From IMG/VR virus record IMGVR_UViG_3300047509_000208, positions 1 to 38,214 of that record: DNA of 38,214 nucleotides; one strand, written 5' to 3'. This document shows positions 18,422 through 26,907 of the stretch, piece after piece. How positions within the stretch are numbered: position 1 is the stretch's first letter; the number at the start of each line of letters is the position of its first letter. This DNA is from a virus. The notes beneath the pieces were generated by a model that saw only the letters and a program-made list of their open reading frames with translations, ran no database searches and had not been told where the DNA came from. The position numbers and the translations under genes were made by a program.

Positions 18422-19945
18422 TTGTCAGAAGATAAGCTTATACGAATACTAAAAAACCTTCCGCTATTCGCTAAGAACTTTCTTGTCATTCACGATAAAT
18501 CAGGCTATGAGCGTAAATTCAAATTCAATCGTGCCCAGCTATACATCCATGAACGTCTTGAGGCGCAATTCATGGCAACGGGCAAAGTTCGCGCACTTAT
18601 ACTAAAAGGTAGACAACAAGGTGTCTCAACGTACGTTCAGGCCAGATACTTTCACAAAATAGTCACACGTCGCGGTAAAAAAGCATTCATACTAACTCAC
18701 CTCTCAGATGCAACTCGAGCCATTTTTGAGATGACCAAGCGCTATAGCGAAAATTTAGATACTGATTTATTCCCACAACCTGACAAAAAGAACGACAACA
18801 CACTCATGTACGATGGCATAGGCTCAGGTTATCGCGTAGGGACCGCAGGAAGCGCTGAAATCGGCCGCTCTATGACAAATCAATACTTACACCTATCTGA
18901 GTATGCATTTTATAAAGATGCAGCATCTATAAGCCTAGGGCTATTACAGACGGTTGCGGAAATTGCGGATACTGAGGTTATTAAAGAGTCTACCGCCAAT
19001 GGACAAAACAATGATTTTTATGCTGACTGGCAGGCTGCTAAGAATGGCTCATCACGCTATCAGGCAATCTTTGTGCCATGGTATTGGCAAGATGAGTACT
19101 GTATTGAAGATCCCAAATTTATCCCCAATCAAGAAGAGCAAGAATGGCTTGATGAATTTGGACCTAATGGCTTAAACCTAGGTCATCTAAATTGGAGGCG
19201 TATAAAGTTACAAGACTTTAAAGGGGACTATAACCAAAAGTGCCGTAAGTTTCGTCAAGAATATCCCTTTACTGATGATGAGGCATTTTTATCATCCATC
19301 GTTGATACCTTTATCCATGTAGATGCTGTTAAAAAAGCGCGCACCAATAAGGTTGAGAGTAAAGCAAATCTTGTTATTGGTGTTGATCCTGCTAGAAAAG
19401 GCGATGACAGAACGGCAATAATTCGCCGCAGAGGAAGGCGCGCTTATAACCTTGAAACGCATTATAACCTGGATACTATGGAGCTTGCAGGCAAGATTAA
19501 GCGCATTATAGAAAAGGAAGAGCCTAAACGTGTTTGTATAGATTGCATTGGAATTGGCGCAGGAGTAGTCGACCGATTACACGAGTTAGGTTATGCTGAT
19601 ATTGTAATAGGTGTAAATGTTGCAAACCGCGCGGAAGAGGCAGACAAATATAAAAATGTAAGGGCTGAGCTTTGGGATAGAGGACGTGAATGGTTCTTGC
19701 AAGAAATGCCCGTTGAAATACCAGATTCTGATGAGCTACAAACCGACTTATGTGGCCTAGGTTATAAGTACGACTCATCTGATAGATTGCAGATTGAGGG
19801 CAAAGAGGATGCTAAAAAAAGAGGGATGCTATCGCCTGATACGTCTGATGCATTTATGTTAACATTTTATGGTGGAGAATATGTTGTTGATGGTGGATAT
19901 CAGGTAAATCGATTGCCTGATCATACCGCGAGAATGCTAATTTAA
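18422..19945 (+). CDS. Terminase large subunit (TTG start)
   Basis: 507 residues. Start: TTG 18422, 8 nt after AAAGGA; no ATG or GTG suits better. ATPase domain: adenine and Walker A region GRQQGVST (63-70) and HLSE with acidic E160 as the Walker B/catalytic Glu. Nuclease domain: GVDPARKGDDRTA with D322, then IDCIGIGAG with D374, and SPDTSDAFM with D473 or D476 as the metal-binding triad. It pumps DNA into the procapsid through the portal and cuts the concatemer. The P22-like setting suggests headful cutting, which agrees with a circularly permuted genome. Confidence 0.92.
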   Translation: MSEDKLIRILKNLPLFAKNFLVIHDKSGYERKFKFNRAQLYIHERLEAQFMATGKVRALILKGRQQGVSTYVQARYFHKIVTRRGKKAFILTHLSDATRAIFEMTKRYSENLDTDLFPQPDKKNDNTLMYDGIGSGYRVGTAGSAEIGRSMTNQYLHLSEYAFYKDAASISLGLLQTVAEIADTEVIKESTANGQNNDFYADWQAAKNGSSRYQAIFVPWYWQDEYCIEDPKFIPNQEEQEWLDEFGPNGLNLGHLNWRRIKLQDFKGDYNQKCRKFRQEYPFTDDEAFLSSIVDTFIHVDAVKKARTNKVESKANLVIGVDPARKGDDRTAIIRRRGRRAYNLETHYNLDTMELAGKIKRIIEKEEPKRVCIDCIGIGAGVVDRLHELGYADIVIGVNVANRAEEADKYKNVRAELWDRGREWFLQEMPVEIPDSDELQTDLCGLGYKYDSSDRLQIEGKEDAKKRGMLSPDTSDAFMLTFYGGEYVVDGGYQVNRLPDHTARMLI

Positions 19946-20021
19946 AATAGGCAATATTGATGTAAGTTGTAATGAAAGTTTGTAAGTAAGGATACTTAAA
20001 CTAGATTACAAGGACTTATCA

Positions 20022-22388
20022 ATGGCTAGAATGAATGAGAAGGTGGCGCGTTCTGCTAGGGTTGCATGTGAAAAATGGCGAGCATATTTTCATCAAAACA
20101 TAGATTTATATCATATCATGCACACCTTCGTGTTAGGCCAACAATGGTCTGATGATGAAGAAGATGACATGATTAAGACTTACCGCAAGGTGCCGCTGAC
20201 ATCCAATAAATTAGGCACCATGTCCAACTCGCTCTTAGGGGAGCAGCAGCAAAACACCCCTCAATTACAAGTTGTCCCTATGACGGGGTGCGACGAAGAG
20301 GTCGCCCACCTTCGTGAAATCATCACAAAAGATATTGTCTTCTCAGCAAACGCAACAACAGCTTATCAAGTAGCCGCAGGCCAAGCAGCAATTGGTGGCT
20401 TTGGCTCTTTTTTCCTTATGACAGATTATTCCCATGCAAAATCCTTTGATTTAGATATTCTCTATGGATATCTAAAAGATGCAACCCGAGGCTATTGGGA
20501 TGTTGGGGCTGACACAATTAACAAAACCGATGGCACGCACTGTGGTTATTATACTAGAATGACGCGCAATAAGTTTCGTGATGTTTATGGCAAGGATGTT
20601 GAGGAGAATATCCTTAAAACATCTAGCGTAGCTGCAACAAAGGAAGAGATAGCGCTCGCTGTACAGCCTGATCAAGGGGATGATCCCTTCAACTGGTCTG
20701 ATGATGAATCCATTACTATCATCGATCACTTTGTTCGAAAGTATGAAAAAGACACTCTCTATAAACTATCCAATGGCAATGTACTAAACCAAGAGGAAAT
20801 GGATGAGCTGATTGAACACTCACGTGAAATTAACCACAAAAACCAAATGATGGAGCTTCAACAGCAACTAATGGGCGGCATGCCCAATGCCGGTACAGGC
20901 ATTCAGATGCCTGGTCAAGATATGGACGAGCAATCTATGCCAAACGATTCCATGGACGGATTTGGTGTTACAGGTGACCACGATATTCTGCCACAAGAAA
21001 ATGGCATGGAGGTTGACCGATATAACAAGAATAGACTCTTCCAGCCACAAGAGGAGGATATTGATAGTGAATCACCTGAAACCATGACCTTATGGGATGG
21101 TAGTGAGATGGTGCGCATTGAGGATAAGCGCCCTAGCAAGAAGCACAAGATTATTCATTATCGGATAGCAGGTAATTACATTCTAGATCAAACCGAATTT
21201 CCATCCGAACAACTACCTTTAGTTTTTGTTGATAACAATTCATACTATGAAAAGAGTGGTAAGCAAGTAACCCGCTCATTTTTTGGTGATTGCAAAGATA
21301 CCCAGCGTTACATCAACTATCTTAGAACACAATCAGCCTATGTGCTTAAGGTTTCAAGGTACGATCAATGGATTGGCTCTAAGAAGAATGTGGCAAGTTT
21401 AGATACGCAACGCAATTGGCGTGACCCAACATCAATACAAGGAATGTTAACCTATGACGAAAGCCCCAACGGAAATAAACCTGAACAAATCAGGCCACCC
21501 GAATTGTCACAGTCTTTGTTCCAACAATACCAACTTGCCATTGAGGACTTGTATACCTCAACTGGACTCTATCCCGCTCGCATGGGAAATAATGGTGATG
21601 AGGCAAGTGGAAAAGCAATTGATGCAAGAACACGACAGGGCTCATATACAACGTATGTGTTTTTTAACTCAATTAACCGAGCCATAGCCGTAGGTGGCGA
21701 GATTGTCAATGAGATGATCCCACGGGTTTATGATACAGAGCGCGTACTAACTCTTATGATGCCAGATGAGGGCATGAAGAACATAACCATCAACAAACAA
21801 GGAGATGAGTATGGAGAGCATATCGAAAATGATATACGCAAAGGTACCTATCAGGTTCGTCTCAAACCAGGACCATCATTCGAAGGACAAAAAGAGCAGG
21901 CATTGCAATCTTTGCGTGAAGTGCTACAAGCCGACCCTACCGCGTTCAATTTAATTGCTGACTTGTACGCAGAAAACTTACCGCTTGCCAATACCATTGA
22001 GATTAAAAATAGACTTAAAACCCGTGTGCCACCTGCTATTGTTGAGGCTGGAAAAACCGGGCATATGCCGCAAAATATGCCACCTTCACCTGAAGAGCAG
22101 GCAGCTCAACAACAAGCCCAAATGCAACAGCAACAAATGCAGATTGAGGCGCAATTTAAACAACAAACTCTTGAGATTAAAAAGCAAGAATTAGCCCTTA
22201 AAGCACAACAGATGCAAATTGATTTAGAGATTGAACATGAAAAACTAAAGGCTGAAGAGATGGCCGTAATGGGAGAAATTGAAGAGGGTAAAATGAGGTT
22301 TATGGCAGAAACAGGGCGCACAGAGGCCGATACATCGATTGCACATGCAAATAATCTTGTGAAGTTGTTAACACATAAAGTTGGTTAA
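20022..22388 (+). CDS. Portal protein (P22 gp1 type)
   Basis: 788 residues. An N-terminal sequence of the P22 portal family (MNEKVARSARVACEKWRAYF and FVLGQQWSDDEEDDM) with conserved-looking LTSNKLGTMSNSLLGEQQQN. The length is close to the 725 residues of P22 gp1, and the long C-terminal region from about residue 690 is Gln-rich and helical (AQQQAQMQQQQMQIEAQFKQ), like the helical barrel of P22. It forms the dodecameric ring for DNA entry and tail attachment. AAGGA lies upstream of ATG 20022. Confidence 0.9.
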   Translation: MARMNEKVARSARVACEKWRAYFHQNIDLYHIMHTFVLGQQWSDDEEDDMIKTYRKVPLTSNKLGTMSNSLLGEQQQNTPQLQVVPMTGCDEEVAHLREIITKDIVFSANATTAYQVAAGQAAIGGFGSFFLMTDYSHAKSFDLDILYGYLKDATRGYWDVGADTINKTDGTHCGYYTRMTRNKFRDVYGKDVEENILKTSSVAATKEEIALAVQPDQGDDPFNWSDDESITIIDHFVRKYEKDTLYKLSNGNVLNQEEMDELIEHSREINHKNQMMELQQQLMGGMPNAGTGIQMPGQDMDEQSMPNDSMDGFGVTGDHDILPQENGMEVDRYNKNRLFQPQEEDIDSESPETMTLWDGSEMVRIEDKRPSKKHKIIHYRIAGNYILDQTEFPSEQLPLVFVDNNSYYEKSGKQVTRSFFGDCKDTQRYINYLRTQSAYVLKVSRYDQWIGSKKNVASLDTQRNWRDPTSIQGMLTYDESPNGNKPEQIRPPELSQSLFQQYQLAIEDLYTSTGLYPARMGNNGDEASGKAIDARTRQGSYTTYVFFNSINRAIAVGGEIVNEMIPRVYDTERVLTLMMPDEGMKNITINKQGDEYGEHIENDIRKGTYQVRLKPGPSFEGQKEQALQSLREVLQADPTAFNLIADLYAENLPLANTIEIKNRLKTRVPPAIVEAGKTGHMPQNMPPSPEEQAAQQQAQMQQQQMQIEAQFKQQTLEIKKQELALKAQQMQIDLEIEHEKLKAEEMAVMGEIEEGKMRFMAETGRTEADTSIAHANNLVKLLTHKVG

Positions 22389-22408
22389 TTAATAAGCGAG
22401 GAAAGGGT

Positions 22409-23323
22409 ATGTCTATAAGCAACATTGATGATTTGTTAATGGGCGGCGTTGGTAATTCGCAGCAACCGAGTACACCTGAATATCAAGATGCACCTGAACC
22501 TGTGGAGGAAATCGAAAATGATGTTGAGTACGATGACAATCCCCCTGTCATTGATGAGGCGCCAGAAGATGAGTCTTCGGAACATCAAGAGGAATTACCA
22601 AAAAATGCAAAAGAACCAACAAAAGAAACAGATGAATATGGCAATGAAAAAGAGCCTGAAAATGAGGCCATACGTGAGCGCCTAGCACGGCAAGCTAGAA
22701 AACATGAGGCAGAGATTAATGAGCTGCGCGCACAACTTGCAGCACAAGGAGCTAGCCGTGAGGTGCAAAAGGCTGCTAAGGATTTTGAATACGACCCGGA
22801 AGCCTCGGGCGATTGGCAGCAACAACTTGCCTCCTTTGTAAAGCAAACCGTCAATACAATGACACGTGAGCAAGAACAGGAAAGGCACCAGCAATTTGAG
22901 ATGGAAGAGCAAAGAAAATTTGAATCAAAGTTTAGAGATGGCATGGAGCGCTTTGATGACTTTAGAGAAGTGATATCCTCCTTGCCATGCCAGATAACCG
23001 ATGCAATGACCCTAGCAACGCGCGGCATGGAAAATCCTGCTGCCTTTTTGTATGCAGCTGCCAAGAGAAATCCTGCCGAGCTTGAGCGAATATCTAAAAT
23101 AAGAGATCCCTTTGCCCAGGCACGTGAGATGGGAAATCTTGAGGCCTCCATGCGACGCAATAAACAAACAACCAAAGCGCCCCGTCCATTAGGCAAAGCA
23201 CCAGAGGATACAACCATTACTCAAAAACCAAAAGAAAAAGATAGAACCGGGGATGACCTATTGGCAGGTGCGGACGCTAAGCGCTTAAGCTCTGTTAAAA
23301 CAAGATTAAGGAGTAATCGATGA
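22409..23323 (+). CDS. Scaffolding protein
   Basis: 304 residues, between portal and coat as in P22. The N-terminal third is highly acidic and disordered (EEIENDVEYDDNPPVIDEAP). The middle is a charged coiled coil (RERLARQARKHEAEINELRA). The C-terminus is basic with a short helix (DAKRLSSVKTRLRSNR), resembling the coat-binding helix-turn-helix of P22 gp8. It guides procapsid assembly and then leaves. AGGAAAGGG is upstream of the ATG. Confidence 0.85.
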   Translation: MSISNIDDLLMGGVGNSQQPSTPEYQDAPEPVEEIENDVEYDDNPPVIDEAPEDESSEHQEELPKNAKEPTKETDEYGNEKEPENEAIRERLARQARKHEAEINELRAQLAAQGASREVQKAAKDFEYDPEASGDWQQQLASFVKQTVNTMTREQEQERHQQFEMEEQRKFESKFRDGMERFDDFREVISSLPCQITDAMTLATRGMENPAAFLYAAAKRNPAELERISKIRDPFAQAREMGNLEASMRRNKQTTKAPRPLGKAPEDTTITQKPKEKDRTGDDLLAGADAKRLSSVKTRLRSNR

Positions 23324-23508
23324 GTATATTACATTATTTTCCACAAGAATTTGCTAACTCAACTATTGATGAGGCAGATGACAGAATAAAAAGAAATCCA
23401 CGAGCTGATCTTAAACTTGGGCTTGATTTGATATTTGGTCTCAAAGACAAGCTAGATAAATTACATCCTCTAGCAACAGAGGCGCTTCTTAGAATAATGA
23501 CTTATTGA
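23320..23508 (+). CDS. Small protein after scaffold
   Basis: 62 residues; ATG 23320 overlaps the scaffold stop (ATGA) and has AAGGAG upstream. Helical (NPRADLKLGLDLIFGLKDKL), with an apparently soluble composition. It converges with the antisense nuclease gene, overlapping it by 7 nt. No function recognised; a minor assembly factor is possible from its place. Confidence 0.6.
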   Translation: MSILHYFPQEFANSTIDEADDRIKRNPRADLKLGLDLIFGLKDKLDKLHPLATEALLRIMTY

Positions 23509-24149
23509 TGCTTTTTGAGATAATCAATTGCGGCTTGGAGTGTTTTAATATCATTCTTGAAATGTCCAAGCCCACTTAAGTAAATTTGATTATTATTTAT
23601 ATCATCAATAGCATCTTCAAGTGTTACGATTGATTCTTTAATTAGGCCAAGAGATATATTGCACTTATTGCATAATAGACCGCGTATTTTTTTCGTTTTG
23701 TGACAATGGTCGATTGATAATCTTCGTTTTACTGATTTATTACATTCATGATTTTTACATATTGCGCAAACATGGTTTTGCTCTTCAAGCATCGATTTAT
23801 ATTTTTCTTTACATAATTTAAATTCACCATTGTTTGAATAGTAGTGCGCTCTTAGCGCGTTGGTATCTCTTTTTGGATTCTTTTCTTTAAATTTCTCATT
23901 GCTAATTTTTTTGCATGCTAGGCATTGAGCCCACTTATAGGACTCTGTTCGGTAGACCTCACTTTCTTTTAACTCTCCATGAATTTTGCATATTTTATAA
24001 ATACCTTCTGGCAATTTATTTTTTTCTGGCAAGTCGTAAGACTTATGTCTGCTATATCTAGTTCTATGCATTTGGCAAATTTTTCTATTCTGTTTTTTAT
24101 CCCTTGGTCTATCGCATCCTTCAATTATACAAATATCTGACTCATACAT
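23502..24149 (-). CDS. Endonuclease VII-type (His-Me finger) homing nuclease, antisense
   Basis: 215 residues from ATG 24149. An N-terminal CCCH zinc motif (C7, C12, C25, H28) resembles the repeats of the protein at 4000. The C-terminal half is the recombination endonuclease VII domain: C128-x2-C131, LSIDHCHKTKKIRGLLCNKC with D147/H148/H150, C160 and C163, and a final helical region. T4 endonuclease VII resolves DNA branches, but free-standing relatives inserted between phage late genes act as homing endonucleases. It lies against the late direction, lacks a good ribosome site, and splits the scaffold-coat pair. Weak minus promoter at 24180-24208. Confidence 0.8.
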   Translation of the reverse strand: MYESDICIIEGCDRPRDKKQNRKICQMHRTRYSRHKSYDLPEKNKLPEGIYKICKIHGELKESEVYRTESYKWAQCLACKKISNEKFKEKNPKRDTNALRAHYYSNNGEFKLCKEKYKSMLEEQNHVCAICKNHECNKSVKRRLSIDHCHKTKKIRGLLCNKCNISLGLIKESIVTLEDAIDDINNNQIYLSGLGHFKNDIKTLQAAIDYLKKHQ

Positions 24150-24179
24150 AAGTTGCACACTAAAAATTATAAAGCGCAA

Positions 24180-24208
24180 ATTATAACCTTTGTTGACAAA
24201 AATTCAAA
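24180..24208 (-). promoter_or_regulatory. Candidate promoter of the antisense nuclease gene
   Basis: On the minus strand, TTTGAA (24208-24203), 17 nt, then a perfect TATAAT (24185-24180). A second TATAAT lies at 24171-24166. The -35 match is weak. Confidence 0.35.
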
Positions 24209-24221
24209 GCCAATCTACTCT
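24193..24221 (+). promoter_or_regulatory. Candidate promoter of the coat gene
   Basis: A perfect TTGACA (24193-24198), 17 nt, then TACTCT (24216-24221), which is a poor -10. It could give coat protein an extra transcript and overlaps the -35 of the opposite promoter. The 5' leader to ATG 24355 is about 125 nt. It contains a weak stem (TCTGG/CCAGA, about 24241-24258) and a 28-codon ORF from 24229 without a ribosome site. Confidence 0.4.
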
Positions 24222-24354
24222 TAAATTGATGCGTATAAATTCTGGTTCCATCGCCAGAGCTAAAAACAAATCGCGCGTATATATGTCTCTCCGCGAAGAC
24301 GAATGGGAAGTTTAATTAATTTTAATCATTCATTTCGATCTTGGAGAATATATT

Positions 24355-25593
24355 ATGGCCAATTTGTTCAGGGAAACCCAGTATGTACTAGATGACGTCT
24401 TTGTGCGCTTTTGGAACTCACTTTCTTTTGCCCGCACAGCTAACAGAAACCTTGAAGGTGACTTCAAAAACCTAAGATTTGCAACAGGTCAAACTCTTGA
24501 TTACCGTTTAGAGGAGCGCTATTTAGCAGGCGAGGGCGCAACAGCTACATCTGAGGCTCGCGTTCAGATTATCAGACCCTTATCCATCACTAAACAGTTC
24601 CGCACTATGATTGAATACACAGGTTTCAACCTGACATTCGACCGTGCTCGCGATGAACCTTACTTAGAGATGGCAAATGCTCCACGTGCTAAGCGTCTTG
24701 CTAACTTGGTTGAAAAGTTCATAGCCTCTGAGTTTCAAACTCAAACTTACCAAGCCGTTGGTACTCCTGGGGTTCCTGTGGATTTCAACACTATTTTAAG
24801 TGCTGATGCCTACATGACAGAGCTTGCAATACCTGAAGATGGCAAACGCTATGCAGGGGTTGGCCCTCGAATTGCTGCTAACTTATCCAATGACTTATTT
24901 AATACTTTCAATAACACTGTTAACACAGGTGCATTGATTGATGGGTTCGTTGGGCACTTATCAGGATTTGACTTCTTTAAAACAAACTTCCTATCACGTC
25001 AAATCTCAGGTGCCGGACAAGCTGGTGGTTCTCCTCCTGCCGGATATAAGCTTGGTGGTACTGTAACAAATGGTCCAATTACAGGTGGTAACACTATCTC
25101 TGTGACAGGCCTTGTACCATCGGTTGTTGCTTTTAACATAGGTGACATCATCGAAATTGATGATTCAGCCGGTGTCTTCATGGTCAATCCTTTGACTTAT
25201 GATGCCCTTCAGCAACGTGCCCAGTTTGTAGTTACTGCAACAGTTGTTGCATCAGGCGGTGGTACTGCTGATATACCTGTGAACCCAACAATCGTTATCG
25301 ATGGTGCTAGACAAAATATTTCAGCTGCTATTCCAAATGGCGCTCAAATTTTGCTTGCAGACGATCATAACGTGTCCTTGGCATATCACACTCAAGCCGT
25401 AGTTTTCGCAGCGCCACCAATTAAAGAGCTTCGCGGAGGTGTCGAGGCTGTCACTCGCTACTCTGACCTTTATAAGTTAGCGATGACCTACTCATTGGGT
25501 GCTGACATTCGTAACTATGAGCAGTTAGACCGTATCGACGTAATCTGCGGGGTCGCAATTAACCCTGAGTTTGCTGTTCGAATAATGTCTTAA
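24355..25593 (+). CDS. Major capsid protein (P22 coat type)
   Basis: 412 residues, close to the 430 of P22 gp5. The N-terminal arm and A-domain are of the P22 coat family (FVRFWNSLSFARTANRNLEG, then GQTLDYRLEERYLAGEGA), and there is a centre rich in Gly, Val, Ile and Thr (GGNTISVTGLVPSVVAFNIG) corresponding to the insertion domain. The C-terminus includes DLYKLAMTYSLGADIRNYEQ. It assembles with scaffold into a T=7-type procapsid. A strong leader (TTGGAG) precedes ATG 24355. The gene ends before a long hairpin. Confidence 0.92.
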   Translation: MANLFRETQYVLDDVFVRFWNSLSFARTANRNLEGDFKNLRFATGQTLDYRLEERYLAGEGATATSEARVQIIRPLSITKQFRTMIEYTGFNLTFDRARDEPYLEMANAPRAKRLANLVEKFIASEFQTQTYQAVGTPGVPVDFNTILSADAYMTELAIPEDGKRYAGVGPRIAANLSNDLFNTFNNTVNTGALIDGFVGHLSGFDFFKTNFLSRQISGAGQAGGSPPAGYKLGGTVTNGPITGGNTISVTGLVPSVVAFNIGDIIEIDDSAGVFMVNPLTYDALQQRAQFVVTATVVASGGGTADIPVNPTIVIDGARQNISAAIPNGAQILLADDHNVSLAYHTQAVVFAAPPIKELRGGVEAVTRYSDLYKLAMTYSLGADIRNYEQLDRIDVICGVAINPEFAVRIMS

Positions 25594-25602
25594 TCTTACA
25601 GG

Positions 25603-25640
25603 CCAATGACACAAGTGCTTTTTTGGGCGTGTGTCATTGG
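25603..25640 (+). terminator. Long hairpin after the coat gene
   Basis: CCAATGACACA (25603-25613) pairs perfectly with TGTGTCATTGG (25630-25640), an 11-bp stem with a 16-nt loop containing TTTTTT. No T-run follows, so it is not a classical terminator. It may stabilise the coat mRNA 3' end or reduce downstream transcription so that coat exceeds the tail factors. Confidence 0.55.
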
Positions 25641-25664
25641 GCTGATTTAAAAGGACGATGAATT

Positions 25665-25934
25665 ATGGACGGAACAACAGCGATTTATTTAGGAAAGATA
25701 GTCGATAAGAAACACTTTAGAGTCTTTGTTTATTCAGCCGATGGCCAAAAGCGCCTTGTTGAATCTTGGAAAGAATTTGAGTCGCTTATGGAAACCGGCT
25801 TATGGTTCGCATCTGAATATGAAGAAAAAAAAGAGGTCAAGAATTTAGACAAGGACTTTGTAGTGCCTAAGGCAAATAAAGTTCAAAAGGATGCACCTAA
25901 GAAATCTCATAGAGATTTGGCATTTGAGGTATGA
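25665..25934 (+). CDS. Small protein between coat and gp4-like
   Basis: 89 residues, MDGTTAIYLGKIVDKKHFRV. It starts with strands (RVFVYSADGQKRLVESW), then a helix, then a Lys-rich tail (PKANKVQKDAPKKSHRD). AAAGGACG precedes the ATG. P22 has no gene here, but related podoviruses often carry a small head-associated protein. A minor head or decoration role is possible but unproven. Confidence 0.6.
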   Translation: MDGTTAIYLGKIVDKKHFRVFVYSADGQKRLVESWKEFESLMETGLWFASEYEEKKEVKNLDKDFVVPKANKVQKDAPKKSHRDLAFEV

Positions 25935-25960
25935 CGATAAATCTAACCTAGGGGCTAAAG

Positions 25961-26905
25961 ATGGCGTCAACGGTAAGAGAATTTATTTTTCAGATGTATC
26001 GCCTAATCTCGGCATCTAATCCGGTTGTCCCATTGCACGGCGATGATGAGCAATTAGCAATACGTGTTATGAACCAAATAATAAATAACTATGCCTCCTC
26101 AGGTCTTATGCTCACGATTGCAAAGACTGTTTCTGTTGATATTAACCTTCCTGTCAAAGAGATTTATTTTACTCCTCCTGATTACATGGGTCCTGTTACA
26201 ACACAAACAGAAACAGTGGGGTTAACAACAGCCTCTAATACTTTTACGGTGGTAAATGGCGCTCTTTATTCCGTAGGGGATTTAGTGACAGGAGGCGGAA
26301 TACCACCTCTTACCTTTATTTCAAATATAACAGTTAACACAATAACCATTACTCACAATGCAACCATTACAGCAAATTCAGTTTTAACATTTTCAACTGA
26401 AGTTCCGCATCCAAATGTTGTTTATATCAAAGAGGGACGTCTTGCTAACCTTGATAGCTCATGGCTTATGCTAGATGGCGTAACCTACCCTTTGATTGAT
26501 AAATCGCGAGATGAGTTTTTAGCTGCATGGAAATATGAGCCGCTGCAGGGATTGCCGCGCTTTATTATTACCTTTCCTGATACTCAGATTGTGAGAGCGC
26601 AATTGTATCCTGCTCCTTCTCAGTTTTTTACCTTTTTTGCGCGTGCTAAGTTTCAAAAAACCATACTGACATCGAACGATACACTAGAGGGATTGCCTGA
26701 GTATTATGAGCTTTTCTTATTGTACGCGGTTGCAAAATATGTATCTAAGTTTAAAGGACGTGGGAGCGCATGGACGCCTGATTTAGAGGCTGAATATAGA
26801 GAGCTTAAGGATGATATGGAGGCTGCATCTGAGGTTAATCTGTCCATTGCCGGAGATGAGCAGTCTCTCTTAAACGGTAGCTGGCGTGTTATGGCAGGGA
26901 TTTAA
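25961..26905 (+). CDS. Head completion / tail accessory protein (P22 gp4-like)
   Basis: 314 residues, much larger than P22 gp4 (166). The flanks match the gp4 type: TVREFIFQMYRLISASNPV at the start and ELFLLYAVAKYVSKFKGRG later, helices that would pack on the portal ring. Residues about 84-145 are an inserted beta module (VGLTTASNTFTVVNGALYSV) that recurs in the product of 28704. It closes the filled head and begins the tail. Position, directly upstream of the gp10-like gene, agrees. Confidence 0.8.
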   Translation: MASTVREFIFQMYRLISASNPVVPLHGDDEQLAIRVMNQIINNYASSGLMLTIAKTVSVDINLPVKEIYFTPPDYMGPVTTQTETVGLTTASNTFTVVNGALYSVGDLVTGGGIPPLTFISNITVNTITITHNATITANSVLTFSTEVPHPNVVYIKEGRLANLDSSWLMLDGVTYPLIDKSRDEFLAAWKYEPLQGLPRFIITFPDTQIVRAQLYPAPSQFFTFFARAKFQKTILTSNDTLEGLPEYYELFLLYAVAKYVSKFKGRGSAWTPDLEAEYRELKDDMEAASEVNLSIAGDEQSLLNGSWRVMAGI

Positions 26906-26907
26906 TT

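Noticed and set aside
22585-23217. 210-residue minus-strand frame
   Set aside because: It is a shadow of the scaffold gene: Ser/Cys-rich, no ribosome site, fully antisense to a clearly coding frame.
24229-24315. 28-codon frame in the coat leader (starts MRINSGSIARAKNKSRVYMS)
   Set aside because: No ribosome site and no overlap-coupling; its similarity to a CopG-type start is too short to trust.
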